A DNA stretch of 64,000 nt. Origin: Aphelenchoides besseyi. Taxonomy: Eukaryota; Nematoda; Chromadorea; Rhabditida; Aphelenchoididae. Where the stretch lies: the NCBI GenBank assembly GCA_024699855.1, contig JAMPIQ010000002.1, forward strand, positions 7,564,001 through 7,628,000, given 5' to 3'. The position numbers and the translations under genes are program-made. Positions within the stretch are counted from its first letter, which is position 1. Every line of letters begins with the position of its first letter. The notes under the pieces were generated by a model. It was not told where the DNA came from. It made no database searches and saw only the letters and a list, made by a program, of their open reading frames with translations. Shown here one piece after another: positions 22,645 to 35,991 of this stretch.

Positions 22645-24797
22645 TCAAAAGAATGAAAAAATTGAAAGTCCAATGGCTATGAGGTGAATTGATAAGAGTT
22701 GACCTTGATTAGCATTGTTCTGCTCATTTTTGTTGTTCATCGACGAGTTCTCATTTTCTTCGACCTTTTCCGATGAATTTGCATCTTCAACGGTTAATCG
22801 CGGAGTTCCAACGTCGGTGACCGTTACGGTTTCTGGATTCTGAAGCATGGTTGCATCTCCGTCATCTTTGTTTTGAATCGATGGTCGTGGAAGAACTTGT
22901 TCTCTTAATGCGTTTGAAGGGCGCTCAAGAACGTTTTCCGTCGTTGTAGCATTCGGTTTTCGATGTTGCATTAGCAATGGACTCTTGAAATGTTGCATGT
23001 CACTTCCCGTCACGAATTGTAGAGAATGAACGCCGCGATTTGCGCCTAAACATCAGCATGCTAATTACTCAACATTTCACAACCTACTTCCGTGATAGCG
23101 CCATTGGTCGGCCTTGTAGAAGTTCGCGTTTTTCGTGTGATTCTTCTCCAGTGCTGACGGCGTCAAGTGTTTGTAATGATTCTGATGTTGACCTTTGGCG
23201 TGAATCACAACAATTTTTCCAGGACCCAAAGGATGATCAGAGGGTTCGATTTCTGGAAAATCAAAAGATGTAAGAACAGGCACGAACAGATAACAACCTC
23301 TGATGCCTCTTCTGAACATAACGATAGTTCGACCGTTTTGTTCAACGCCGTAAACACTCGTAAGAGATTGTTCACCATCCAAAATTTCGTCGTTAATAGG
23401 TGTTGAACGATCGCGAGTATACATGTCTTCTATGTGCACTCTTCCATCAACAACAGAGGCCATTACAATGTCTGTGCAATCCATTGGATGCAGTGGGAAA
23501 TCCAGAGCCGATTGTACTTAATATTCGAAATAACAAAAATGAAGTCTAAACCTACAATAACCAGAACCATAGCCAAGATCAGGAAATAAACGACATGTTT
23601 TGGGAATGTTGGCTGGACGCCAACCGAGAGCAACATAACTGTCAGTCTCGTAATCCATAATCAATTCAAGACTATCCTTCAAGTAAACAAACTAAAAGGT
23701 CGTTATTTTGATCTATTACTTTAACAATACGACTGTAAAGAAAATCATTGTTGTCCAAATCAAACTTCTTGAAACAACGTTCCTCAAAAAGACCGTACTT
23801 AAAACTCGCTGGCGGATCTTTTGCGTCGATGTGTTTGAAACACTCGTCGTCAGAAAACGAAGGAACAGATTCTACAAAAGTAAAAATATCAATTTTAAAT
23901 TTTAGTTCTTACTTTCTTGACATTTCGACCCAAAGTAACCATAGGAGCAATAGCATGAGTACTTGTTTGGAGTAATCGAATCTTTTAAGCATTTTCCATC
24001 GTTTTCACAGTCTTCATCAACCGTACAGTCACCTTAATTTATAAGTATAAATGTTGGAGTTTAAGCAAAAACCTTTGTATTGACAGAATTCGCCGTTGTA
24101 TCCCGACCGACATTCACAGCGTTCGTCTTTCCATATTCCTTTGTTCGAACAACGAAGCATATCGTTTGGAAAGCTTTGAACTACGTGAACTTGAGCACAA
24201 GATCGGAATCTGAATAAGCGAGTTGAAAGTGATTTTGAATTCTTTTCTGACTTATATTGCTTTCCCCATTCTAATGCTTGGCGTTCCAGAACTAAAGTGC
24301 AGTTCGGACACACTGACTGAAATCGGACGGATTTCCATTCAGCACTATAAAAATCTATATTGCGCAATTTTATTGTGTCAAACCTCTGGTCGTCTAAACC
24401 ATCGAAAACGTTCTCGGTTGCTGGATCGTCAGACACGGGCTTGTTTGGTGCCAAAAATTCAACATCATTACCCATGTAATCGATGATTTTCAATCTGTAG
24501 CCACCTAACGTGAAGTTGTAACTCGTAAAAATAAATGAAAAGTACCTTGATGTGGATACTGTAGGCGCCAAGTGATGTTATAATCGGTGTCTATTTTCAA
24601 CGTCGTGAATTGACCTGCAAAACAGTAACACAAAATTGAAATGGAGAGTTACTTCGATCAGACTGAGGCAAACCACAAACTCCACTTGTTCTTGCGGTGT
24701 CCAGAAAGTCTAATGGCGGATAAAGAGCTTGTGGGAAAGTTAAGGTAATGTGGCCTCTAACAACCGGAATACCAAGAAGTAGAATCAATTTGAGCAT
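22645..24797 (-). CDS. Secreted EGF/DOMON protein with N-terminal His domain and GPI tail
   Basis: Ten exons (24797-24653, 24614-24546, 24504-24252, 24209-24073, 24032-23913, 23871-23720, 23691-23556, 23516-23298, 23252-23088, 23045-22645) give 598 residues. A 15-residue signal peptide (MLKLILLLGIPVVRG) is followed at once by His16. The first domain (16-150) has HITLTFPQALYPP, a VCG cysteine, WRLQYPHQGGYRLKI, and ends in a CPNC...ALEWGKQYKFRSC block. Two EGF-like modules follow (CECRSGYNGEFC, CYCSYGYFGSKC). A DOMON-like domain comes next (YVALGWRP, HPMDCTDIVMASVVDGRV, FRRGIRG, HPLGPGKIVVIHAKG). After a Ser/Asn/Glu-rich stalk the protein ends in a hydrophobic tail (LLSIHLIAIGLSIFSFF), a typical GPI-anchor signal. 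DOMON domains bind haem or sugar; the first domain recalls copper-binding X325/Bim1-like folds. Function is unknown. The 45-nt intron at 23253-23297 is also open in frame, so it could be retained. Confidence 0.78.
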
Positions 24798-27775
24798 AAC
24801 CGTAGAACTAAAACTCAATTGGTCAGTTGAATACGTTCGACATTTGATTTTGTTCGCGAACTTGAGCTGTGGATTTGAACTATCGGCGCAAATAACGAAG
24901 AAACAAATTTTGTAGACAAAAGTGGAGAAAAAGGTTGCTGGTTACTTTTTTGTTGGCGATCGAGCAGCAAAATTGTTCGTCCGGAGAAGTGAAATTACGA
25001 GGAAAAAACAGAAACCGATGAGCATCGTGGATTGACGGAGCGATTCGAATGGTCGCGCAACTTTCCGAGTCACTTCGTATTCAACTTCAACGACAAAATA
25101 AACATGAAAACCGTTTGATTTGACGCTGATGAGTTAGCATAGAAAGAACATGGTTCTTGAACACAAAGTCTCTTCCACCAAAAAGACTTCTCGTCTTCAT
25201 CTCCGACCAAATCAAAAGAATCTCGTGTTCCTGTTGCACACGTCCGCCTCATTCATCTTCTCGACTTCTTCAAATGTCCGCGCGAACAATAAGATAAACG
25301 TAATCGGAAAAACAACGAGCCGTTTTGCGTCAATCCACTAATCAATTACGATTCCCATTCCGAGTTTGTAAATGCAAATCCACGCAAAAGAGACCCGCGG
25401 TTTACATTGCTTGTACGTATTCAAGGATATTGAAGAGTTGATTCAACGAAAATGCTCAATGATAACATCTTTCAATTGGAAAGTAGCAAGAAATGAGCTT
25501 TTAATTGCAATCAAATTAAAGCATCTGAAGAGCTAAGCTGTAAACTACAAGTTGGCAACTATACGGCAATTCGGTTTGTTTGAACAATTTTGTGCAGATT
25601 GTTTGTCTGACGAAGATGAACAGTCGTTTCCGTCTGATGTGATCAGTTAATGCGCAATTCTCTCAAGCTCACTTTCAACTTCCGCGTGACTTTCGATTTC
25701 TGAAGTGGCCGGAGTAATTACGGAGAACAGAAGCTGAGAAGTTGTCATAATCCGCGGATCATTGGGAAGACGGATCTTCACCTCTCCGTCACGTAAATAG
25801 ACAGTTCGATCTTCTCTCTGTTAATTTATTCACAATTCCCGCTCATTCACTTAATCTCGTGTGCTCATTAGTTTTCGCGGATTCGCCGTCTGTTCCGCAC
25901 TCTCGGGAACCAACGGCGCCCAACTTTGTTGTCCACTCGTTTTAATCGACAAACAACTTTGGCCGCCTAGTCGTGGAGTGAGAATTTAATTGTCGTCGAC
26001 TGTCACCGGATTCTTGTTCACAGAAAGTTTTTACTGCGCGTTCGGATCTTAAAATCGCTTATGAGTCTCACCGCAAGACACTTCGCACGAACCCAAAGAC
26101 TCGGCGATTTGATGCTGATGAAGTTTGATGTCGGAGGCGTTTTATTTGTCGTTGTGATGGATTTTACAGCGCTCGTTTCATCGCCTCGTTTTCATGTTCC
26201 TTGCGGCATTATCGGACGCAAAAAACTGCGACATTCCAACAAAACCGCGAAACGAAGGAGCGGAAGCTCGACAAAGAAAGACACGGGACCAGAGCGGATC
26301 TTCAGATGTCATTTGGACCGTTTAGTTGTAATGCCGTTTGGTTGTCTGATTTGCTTCGCGATTACGATTCGTTGGTCCACAACTTGTGTGTCCATTTGCT
26401 CAATCAATTTTCTGCTCCAGTTCGCTTCCTCACGCTTTCGCAATTCCCAGTACGCGTTGAGATTTCGAGCGAATTCGCGCTAAACGGGCGATTCGTTCAG
26501 CAATCCGACGGCCATAAACTTCTCCTCCAACCAATGGACAATCGTGGCAATCAGGCCCGGATTCCGTGACGTCGACTCGGTTGTTTTTTGATTTCCGCAA
26601 CGTCAACAAATTGCATGTCTTCGAAGCGCTCATCAACTTCCGACGCGGCAAACGGAAATCGAAGTCTTGCGTGGGCCTTCGAAGTTTGCACGACGCACAC
26701 AAACGAGTTAATTGAACGGGTTCACATGCGCGATATGACTCATGGAAGATTTTCGGCTCCGAGCGTTTTTTCCGGCGCAGTAAAAATTGGAAACGAACAC
26801 CCGCAAAAACATCAAAAGATCGGCGACGCTCAACGAAACGCAAAGCCCCCGAGATTCCTGCATGGTGTCAATAAAACCGAGAGCCATTTCGCTTGCATAA
26901 TCACGATTCTTTTCGATCAACGACGACGTTTATTGATTCCTTTGCGTTACGTGAATTCTCGTTGGTGCGCAAAAAGAAATCAAAACTCGCTTATTGTTTG
27001 TGTCATTTTTTACTGCTGCCCATCGATCTTCAAGGTCAACCGCTTCTCGTCCGCATTTTGGTTTCCCCAAACCGCGACGGAAGTTCCTTGCCGTTGGCGC
27101 GTTTTTGGGTTTCTCAATCAGAAAGAACAAACCAATCGGATGAGTCAGACGCTCGCCAAGCGAATCGCTCCTGCAAATTGGATCACGTGACTTCGGTTTA
27201 CAGTCCAACTGTGGAATGGGCCAGAATCTTCGGGTTCCGATGATTCTGAACTTGTGATAAGGACGACAAGTGGCAAAAGTGTTTTCGGCCAATCGGATAA
27301 ATCAAAATGACCGAAAGGCCTCCGGCTGTCTTTTCTTACTCCTACGGATTTTCTTGCTAAAAACCACTGCTTTTTGTTTTCTTCGATTTTTTGGATCTGC
27401 GCCAGTTAGTCTCGTAATCGAACTTCAGTTGTTCTTTTCTGCAAAGTTTCTTTAATAATCTCGCTCTTCCCGAACCACCTGCCAATCGTGACGCAACTGA
27501 ATCGGCCGTCCGTTTGTGTGGCCGTTCGATTGGCACCAAAAGTTGGTTTTAAGATATTTTCGAACTCTACGGAATTTCAATCACGAGTTTGCGCGTTCGG
27601 ATCGTTTGAAGTGGCGGTGTTTTTAATTGGATTTTGTGTTTGAACTGCTCGATTGTTGCAGCAGAAGCTTCGTCTTTGGTTTGTGAAGGTCGTCGAAGTT
27701 TGCGAATTCACAACGTGGAGAACAACGAAACGGTCGCATTCCCGCGACACCTTGGGCCTCAGGCATGCAAATACG
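24798..27775. other. Long divergent upstream region, no gene recognised
   Basis: Nearly 3 kb between the DOMON gene (-) and p190 RhoGAP (+). From about 25.7 kb the sequence becomes richer in CG and TTCG/CGAA words and long frames appear in several phases at once (26.0-27.3 kb on both strands). None has a recognisable product, and their overlap argues they reflect composition, not genes. It likely holds the p190 promoter and 5' untranslated exons. Confidence 0.4.
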
Positions 27776-30700
27776 ATGAACGGGCGAAAATCGGGAGGTA
27801 GTGGTGGATCATCAGCCGCAACGGTCGAGAACAACGATCCGAAACGTCAACGAGTTGCCACCCTATCGGTTTTGGGATTGAGTGGAACAGACGCTCAGAA
27901 AGGAGTTAGTGGTGTTGGAAAATCGGTGTTCTGCAATCGATTGGTTCGTCCGCATTTCAACGACTTTTTTCATGATCATTTGACTCATCTATCACAAGTA
28001 AGTGGCTAATTTGAGTTAATTGTTATCCGCGATAATTAGACGGATTTCGCCACTTCCAACGTTTGCAATAACGAGCATTGGCTATTTCACGGCGAACTGG
28101 CTTTGGACCCCACCGATCATCTTGGACCGACTTTACGATTTCGAATTATCGAGCACACAACGTTCATTGATGACGAGAGTTTCGAGCCGTTGGGCGATCA
28201 AGCAACAGCACTTGACTATCAAACTCGGGCATTGCAAACCCACTTGCAGTCGACAGACCGAAAACTTGCGTACATTTGCCCGGTAATCCACAACTGTTCG
28301 TTCGTTCGTTATAGTGTTTGTTTTTAGGATCAATTAGGCGCTGAGGCGGATTACGTGCAAATCGAATTGGAAGGCGGAAAATGCGCTGTTGATGCGTTTG
28401 CCATCTTGTTTGACGTTTCGCACGTACCGGAACGTTCTTTAGCCTATCAATCGGCACAAATTCGCAAATTGGTCAGCGGAGCGTTAGAGACCAAACGTCC
28501 AACTTTTCTTCTGGCATCAAAATGCGATGCCGTTGAAGTTCCAGCATTCCAAGAATTCCAACGACTCGTTCAACGAAAAGATTTCCAAAAACACTCCAAT
28601 TTCTATTGGGTTTGTGCTGCTCTTCTTCATATCTTTAATCAACTGATTTTAGGCGGAGATCTCTAGTATTGAGAACGTGAACTGTGCCGAGTTTTTGTAT
28701 CTTTTGGCGCAGATACTCGACAGACCCCGATCCAAACCCTCTCGATTGCCGTCGTTTGTTGATGCCCAGCGATTACGCAACAACCAATTGATGCAAATAC
28801 GGTAATTGTCGTATCTTACATCGTCGATATTCTTCTTTAGAACTGGATTCAAAACGCTACTCGAAGATCTTTTACCTCAGGAAGAATTTCCACTACGTCA
28901 CGGTAACTTTCCTTGGCCAGTGCTTCTCGAGGAGTTCTCCATCAATCAACATCCGATATTTATGGCTTTTGTGGCGGAGTTTGGAATCAACTCTGCGAAG
29001 CGACTTTACGACGAGCATATTCGATCGAATCGAGAGTTTTGGTTGGAACGAGAGTTATCCCAGAGTTTACCGCTTTTAAGTGAAACACTGAAACGGATGT
29101 TCTCTTCTACATTTTTATGCCAAGTCAGTTGGGAACAATTGATCGTCGAGTTGGAAACTCATCCGAGTTACGAAACTTATTTTCAACCATATGGTCGAAG
29201 TTTGGGTAAAGACAATTGGTTTGCACACACACATAAACACAAAAGATGCTTTCAGATCGATTTGCTCCAAAATTGGAAGTTGACAACCGAATTCCAAGCG
29301 AAGTGTTACAAAAACCAGAGTCCCGTCAGATGTTTCAAACTCTTCAAAAAGAGCTTCTTGATGAAATTGCTCTGGAACGTCAAATAGAGAAGTTTAAGCG
29401 TATTCTGGAGAAGAAAGAAGCCGTGACTCCTGGCAGATCGTTTGCCGATGTGAAAGTGATGTGCGAAGAAGTTGTCGCTTTCGAAGATGTTTTGCCTCCT
29501 GATTTTGCTCGATACATTTACGAGGAACATCAAGTGAGTTGTTGTTATACAAACTGATAGCCATAGTGCTGTTTAGAAAGAACTCAAGAAACGTGCTGAA
29601 CGCGATTTCAACGAACTACTTTTGGAGAATTTGGTTTTGTTTGTTGATCTAGTGGTTGAATGGCGGCTGAAACATTCGAATAATCCAAATCGAGTGTGTG
29701 GAATTAGTGAACGTGATTACAACATCATTTGTGCCACGTTGATCGAAGATAAACGGTAAGAAATATGAACAAAAAAGTGATTGATTTGTGTGTTCAGATT
29801 CCGCGATATGAGCGGCCTTTCGAATCGACGTCGTGAATTGACTTCAAAAATGGCTTCTTTCATGTCAATGCCTTTGACTTGCTTCTGTTTTGCTGGAGAT
29901 CGTTGTGCCGATTTGATTATTTTGAGTGTTGTCGGTGAGCGTAGACGAGAACAAAACAAATTTTGCGCAGTCAACGCTGATGTCTTTGGTGCGCTCGAAA
30001 TCGTTGACGAATTCATTGCAGCCGTAAATGTAAGTACTTAAATGGCCATCCCGAACATCTGAGATTCAGTTTACTCTTCCATCTGAGCGTGTGTTTTATC
30101 ACAACGACAAGGTGGTTAAAATCAACTGCGAGAGAGTTGCCAATGTTGTGAACGATTTCGAACGAAAACGCGGCAGTCGAGTTCGGACGCCGATTTGTCT
30201 GTTGAGTTCCGTTGAAATTGCGAAGCAAATTGCACAAACTGAATCGCCGTTCAATGTTGGCCCAGCACCGATTTTTGTTGGAGTTTTAACTCGTGATATC
30301 AAAGAGAGTTCGGCAGTCCAGTCGATGGTTTGTAACTGAAGCTTTCGACGTAATTTGTAGCTTTCAGGGCAAAGAGTTTGCTGATCAGTTTGGCGGAGTT
30401 TTTGTATCCGTTGACGATACACGTAACAGTTCGACAAGTTTGGTCAACAGTCCAATGCTTAAAACGTCTCCGCATTTTACGTAAGAAACTGATCAATCGT
30501 CAATAATACAAGATTATTAGTGTAAATCAACTTGAACAAACGTTACACGAGTTATGTGCTGGTCAAACTGGAACTGGTTATGCTGATTTGAATGTTTGTG
30601 ATTTTGTGGAAACAATTTCAAAACGTTTTTTTAGATTCGAATGTCGTTTCTTTGTGATGATCCACTTTCAATTGCACAACTCTTGGCTCCATTACTGGAG

Positions 30701-33700
30701 CATTCGTCTCAAACCGATGATACTGGTAAATCGACCTAACCGAACTGTATAATTCTCTTTTTTTCAGGTGGTAGATTCTGTCTCGACGTTCATTTGCCAT
30801 CCGAAGCTTTCAATGTTCGTGTTTGTATATCACCGGCCTCCTACCACAATTGGTTGATGTCCAAATGGCAGTTGAATTCATTTCACGGTCATATTCTCGT
30901 TTTTACTCCTTCGCGTTTTGCTTCGTGGAAACACGCAGAAACCGCACTAAATTTGCTTTTGGACGCTGCAACGGTTGCTGGTCCACAGTCGTCTAGTGTG
31001 TTGGAACGACAAGCAATGGCACGATCAATTTTGTTGGTAGCTGTTGAAGACCCATCTCACTTCTTCACAAGTCCCGAATCAAGTCATTTTTTAAGTGAAG
31101 GTTCGAAATTGGCTGAACGAATTGGTTGCCGTTTTGTTGCAATCTCACCGTCAATGCCAATTGGAGCACAGTACGAATATTACACCAATTATTTCGCATC
31201 TTTACTTCACAATCAACAGCAACCAAATGCTCCCTATACTGTGTGCTCTCAGAATTCCTCGACTGTGTTTGCAAGTAAACGGTAAGTTCAAATTAGACTT
31301 CCGGTAGTGGCTAATTACTCGGCCGCTTTTGGCTGTTTGAATTCACTTTCACCAATTCCGAATCTCATAAACTCGATGGCGCGTGGGAATTCGATGTGGA
31401 CATTCGACTAGTGCAAAAAACTGCAAATTCTGCGGCATCAAACGTTTTGAGAACCCGCTGTTGAAGTCGAGAGTTCATGCGATTGAACTTCCGGTGTATT
31501 CGCACTCCTACACACGGCAATTAGGCCGTTGAGTTGACATTTTATATTCATCGACCTTATCCTTTTATCACACGCCTTTACCTAAAAAAACACTATTTAG
31601 CTGCTGCAATTTAGCTTTTTACAGTAATCGAATTGAAGGTTTCCGGTCATTGTGAATAGTCGACACTTAGAAACGGAATTGTTAACTCATGCGTTTCTAC
31701 TCAGCTATTGTCTTTTGGAAAGTCAATTTGCATGACAAGCCACGAGTCCTCTGTTTCAATTGGTTTTGGGTCAAAACGCCGAAATGGGTTTTTGAGTTTT
31801 GAATCGCGCGGTTGGGATTACGACGCCGGAGGGAAAAGGCGGAACGGGAATTTGAAAGTGTTTGGCCGTTCCTTTTTGCACGACCAATACAAAGTCATGA
31901 GAATGAGTAATGAGGGTTTCCGGTTGGTTTGAATCAGAACTCCTCGTGGTTCTGTTGTTAGGAATTCAGTCTTCCTTAAGCCGGAGATCGAAACGATTCC
32001 ACACGCCAAACGAAGTCTACGGTTCGCTTTTTGACAACCGGAAGCTGCAAGTTTGTGGCGAAAAGCCGTTGCATTTCGAAGTGAATTTCGTTTTGAAGGT
32101 AACAAGAAATTTCTTTTACGCGGATATTCAAACTTTGTTTTTGAAACGATTGAATTGAAAAGAAGGGAAAGAAGGAAGGAGTTCGATACATTGCTGCATT
32201 CCAGAGGCGAGAGAAAGGGACTGAGCTTCGGATAAAAATTGCGCACTTCGTTTCGACCATTTGGCTTTGGTTTTTCGCAGTCGGAAGAAAACGACCTTCA
32301 AAAAATTTGTTCTGATTTTTATTGCCATTTACTCTCCCATTTGGTCCTACTTTTGGGTTGTCAGAGGAGTTGAAATGTTGCCGACTAATCTTTTGTTTGT
32401 TTCCGTGCTCATGAATTCAATACCTCTCCTGCTTTCTCGTGTACACATTCAACGACTTGGTTTATTGATGGTCTTCTGGGAGACGAAGTGGAGTCTCAAG
32501 CGGCTACGCCAATTCCGGGGGCATTGAAGAACGTGCCTTTGGGACAAACGACAAAGCAGAAAAAAGCAAAATGCGAAGGCGGTTGTGTCCTTTTCCCTCA
32601 CGAACTGTCGCGCGACTGACTGCGCAACTTCTTTTTGGCATTTCTATTGCGCGTTCTCCTTTCGGAAACTCTGCCCGTGGCCGCGCAGCTTTCGAATGTT
32701 TTTATGAGCATTTGCGCCGTCGAAAAACGGTTTGGGCGCATAAACCGTGGAGTTTAATCAAAAAATTTCATTTGTTTCGCTTAACAATTCCACTTCTCGC
32801 GGTTTGTGAACGGCATTTTGCTTCCGAGGCACTTCGGTTGCCAATTCCCGAACTGTCCAATTAGTCATAACAAATGAACGGAAATACCAGAAATGTGTAG
32901 TCCTTCATTCCTTGTGCTCACTGTTAACATACACAACGTTATGTGTGGTAGAATTCACGAGATTGTCTTTCATTTTTGAAGTTCCCACCGCTTGAATGGC
33001 CCTCGATTCCCACGTTCGAAATCATTATCGCGATTCCGAGTACCTAATTTGATATAAGAATAACTAACTCGTGTAAACTGAATTTGAAAACGCGATCAGA
33101 AACTGCCCTTCGGCTATTCGCCATGGGAACGAACACGGAGCTTACTGTTGTCGTGGATATTCGCTGAAGAGTTGCGTGTTTAAGTTGGAACAAACAATCT
33201 TGTGGTCGAACGCGTCAGAATTTGCAAATTCCGTTTTCGGCCAAACGAAAGCGCGGAGTGTCTTTGTTTTGACAACAACTAATGACAAGGAGCTCCAATA
33301 GCTTCATAACTTTTCGCATCGTCGCCTTCGTCCATAAGCAAAGTCCTTTTACTATTTACTTCCGATTGTCTGCGGAGTTTGGAAAAATTCGCAATCGACC
33401 CGTTCGAGGGTTTGTTTTCCCGTTTCGCTAATTGGCGGTTGGACCGTGGAATTGGCTTTTGCTTTCTCGGCCTTCTAAAACAAAAACCGATCGGGAGCGC
33501 GGGCAGATGTTCACCGCCGGCTCTTCAGTTCCGCTTTGCAGCCGGAGGTTTCATCTTGCGCGTCTGAAAATTCGAATCTTCTTAATCAGAATCTGATTTC
33601 GCGCTTTTTCAGACGTCCAACTTATTGTTCAGCCAATGTTACATCATTCACGGGTGAGTTGTTTTCGTTGTGGACAGAAATTTTGTTCGTTTTCCTCTAA

Positions 33701-35724
33701 TCGCATTTTATTCCTCTTCTTAAGGTTCCGCTAGCACGCTGTTGACTTCATCGTCCGCAAGTCAATCGAATTTGTCGGAGAGTGTTGCTTCGGCCATTCC
33801 CGACGCCTCCTCAACGTCCTTGGTCCGTAATCAACATCACACTGCCAATCGGCCTCACGACCACGTCACCGAAACGCCGCCGATTTCCGCGGATAATAAC
33901 CATTTGGTCAAAATCACAACTCAAACTGATCGTCCAGCACCGTCGGGATCGTTGCGTAGCAATCAGTCCGGTCGTCGTCCCGTGCTGATTGATTCTTCGT
34001 TGAACGCTTCGGTTTGTGTTGCCAACGAACCGGAAACTGCGAAATCTTTCGAAATGTCGTCCAATCGATTTCGTCGACCGTTATCGGCAATCGGAAGTCT
34101 AATGAGTGGTAGTGGATTCTCGACACAACCATCACCCGATTCATATCTTCAAACATCAACTGAAGTAAGTATCTAGCGAGTATAACTCCAATGAACTACG
34201 ATCATAGGAAACGAGTAATAACAATATCTCACCTAACGACGGACATTCGAACAAAATTAAATTCAGTCCATCGGGATTCAGAAAAGTGAGTTTAATCACG
34301 AAACATTTGCGGACAGTTTTTCTAGTTGTTTCAAAGAAGCAATGCGGGAAGTGAATCTTCTGTAGATGAACAGAGTCGAAAAAAGCTTCATCGAAGTTCA
34401 ACCGTCGATGCTGGAAGTGGTAGGTTGATTTCGAAAAGAACTTTTTATTGTAACATTGTTGTCTTCATTGAATATTGTGTTGTGGTTTAGCGTTGAAAAG
34501 ACGATCAGTTCACGAAAAGGCGCCAGAAGTTGTGAATGCTTCCGAACTAAATGCCTTCACGACTTTGATTCATGTCAATCCCGACGACTCACCACCACGT
34601 TCTCCAACAAAGAAATCAGCAAAAAAACCGCTTCGAAAAGTCTTAAAATCGTTGAGTGTTGAGTCGTTTGACGAGCAAAAGAACGGCGTACACAATACAA
34701 ATCCAACAACCAACGGAGTTCGTTTTGCCGCAGATGTGGAAAACATTCCAACTAGCGGAGTTTTGGATTTGAGTACCGCAGCAAATGCCGAATTCGAACG
34801 ACCATCACGATTGAGAAGATTTGCCGATCGACTGACGAGAAGAAGCAAAAATCACGCTCCACGACGCCAATCTCTGCCGCCCAAACGTCTCGATTGTACA
34901 AACATGAGTTCGTGGTTGTTTATTATTTATTTTTCGAACTTACTCGAATGGCTGGTCTAACTCGAATTCTTTAGGTTCGCCAACTTCTGCATCGTCGAAT
35001 TCACCTCTCGAAATGACTTACGAATCCGAGTGTAAGAACGGCGCCGAGATTCCCAGTTTCGTGAGTTGAAAGGCAACTAGCAAATCAATTAAGTCTACTT
35101 TACAGGTACGTTGTTGTATCGAATTCATTCAACGAGTAAGTTGAGAGAAAGCAAACAATTCAAAGACGTTTCCATTTTCAGAATAACGGACTGATAACCG
35201 AAGGAATCTACCGATTGAACGGTCATCCAGTAGCTGTTGCGGAAATAGAGAAACAGTTCAGGAAGAATGGAACGTTGACAATCGAAAATTTGGACAACAA
35301 AGCCTCCAAAGATGCAGCTGTGATTGCCGTCAGCGCAGCTTTGAAAAGGTATCTCGGCAGTTTTTCGGAACCGTTGATTCCATCAAAACTGAACGACGAA
35401 ATTCTATCCATATTTTCGGATAGAACAGACATCGATGATCGAAATCCGCTGTCGACTCGTGCACTGGACTTGTTGAGACGACTTTTTGCTCGCGAGCTTC
35501 CCAACGTGAATCGACGTTTGTTGGCCTACGTTTGTGCTCATTTGGAACGTGTGGCTGAGAATCACGAAAGGAATCGAATGACTGGAAAGAATTTGGCGTT
35601 GATTTGGGCGGGAACAGTTTTTCGATTACCGAATCAGGTCGATATGGCCGAGGCCTCCAATTGTATGGCACGGTTACCGATTGCAGTCTACTTCTTCATC
35701 AAACATCATGCCATTTTGTTTTAA
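27776..35724 (+). CDS. p190 RhoGAP (GTPase-FF-pseudoGTPase-RhoGAP)
   Basis: Twenty-one exons encode 1575 residues (27776-27997, 28040-28282, 28328-28609, 28653-28801, 28841-29205, 29256-29533, 29577-29755, 29798-30029, 30070-30327, 30368-30480, 30521-30593, 30635-30725, 30768-31281, 33613-33653, 33725-34164, 34208-34285, 34326-34419, 34491-34907, 34975-35060, 35106-35135, 35182-35724). The N-terminal GTPase-like domain has the P-loop GVSGVGKS (43-50) and FCNRLVRPHFNDF. Segments typical of ARHGAP35/ARHGAP5 follow: FIDDESFEP, a charged FF-repeat region, and pseudo-GTPase blocks with HGHILVFTPSRFASW and LVAVEDPSHFF. A Ser-rich linker leads to the RhoGAP domain with ITEGIYRLNG (arginine finger Arg1406) and MTGKNLALIWAGTVF. 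p190 switches off Rho downstream of adhesion and plexin signals. The 2.3 kb intron 31282-33612 is unusual here; matching phases on both sides support one gene. Confidence 0.9.
31282..33612 (+). other. Long p190 RhoGAP intron
   Basis: At 2331 nt this intron is about fifty times the usual intron here. It contains several open frames near 31.8-32.9 kb with CG-rich composition like the upstream region of the gene, but none with a recognisable product. It could hold an internal promoter giving a short GAP-only form; that is inference. Confidence 0.4.
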
Positions 35725-35985
35725 CTTCCGGTTGCGATTAGGTCGCTGGTTTTCAGTTTTTTCGATTGCAGATATTCGTTCTAATTCGCTTCTATCTAGT
35801 TGATTGCTAGTTCACTCATTAAGCTATTTATTTGGAAAACATTTCCGCTTTCTTAGTCACGTACACGGTGCTCCACGATTCGGGTCCTCAGATCGTATAG
35901 AATTCATCTTCAATGTTCTCCGTTTTCTGCGCACAAACTCGTCACATTCATCTGTCTATTTATTTCCCAAAATCTTATTAACTCG

Positions 35986-35991
35986 AATAAA
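35986..35991 (+). terminator. AATAAA signal of p190 RhoGAP gene
   Basis: Poly(A) hexamer about 260 bases after the stop codon. Confidence 0.45.

Noticed and set aside
26061..27292. Overlapping long frames on both strands upstream of p190
   Set aside because: They conflict with each other in the same bases and show no protein similarity; CG-rich composition explains the lack of stops.
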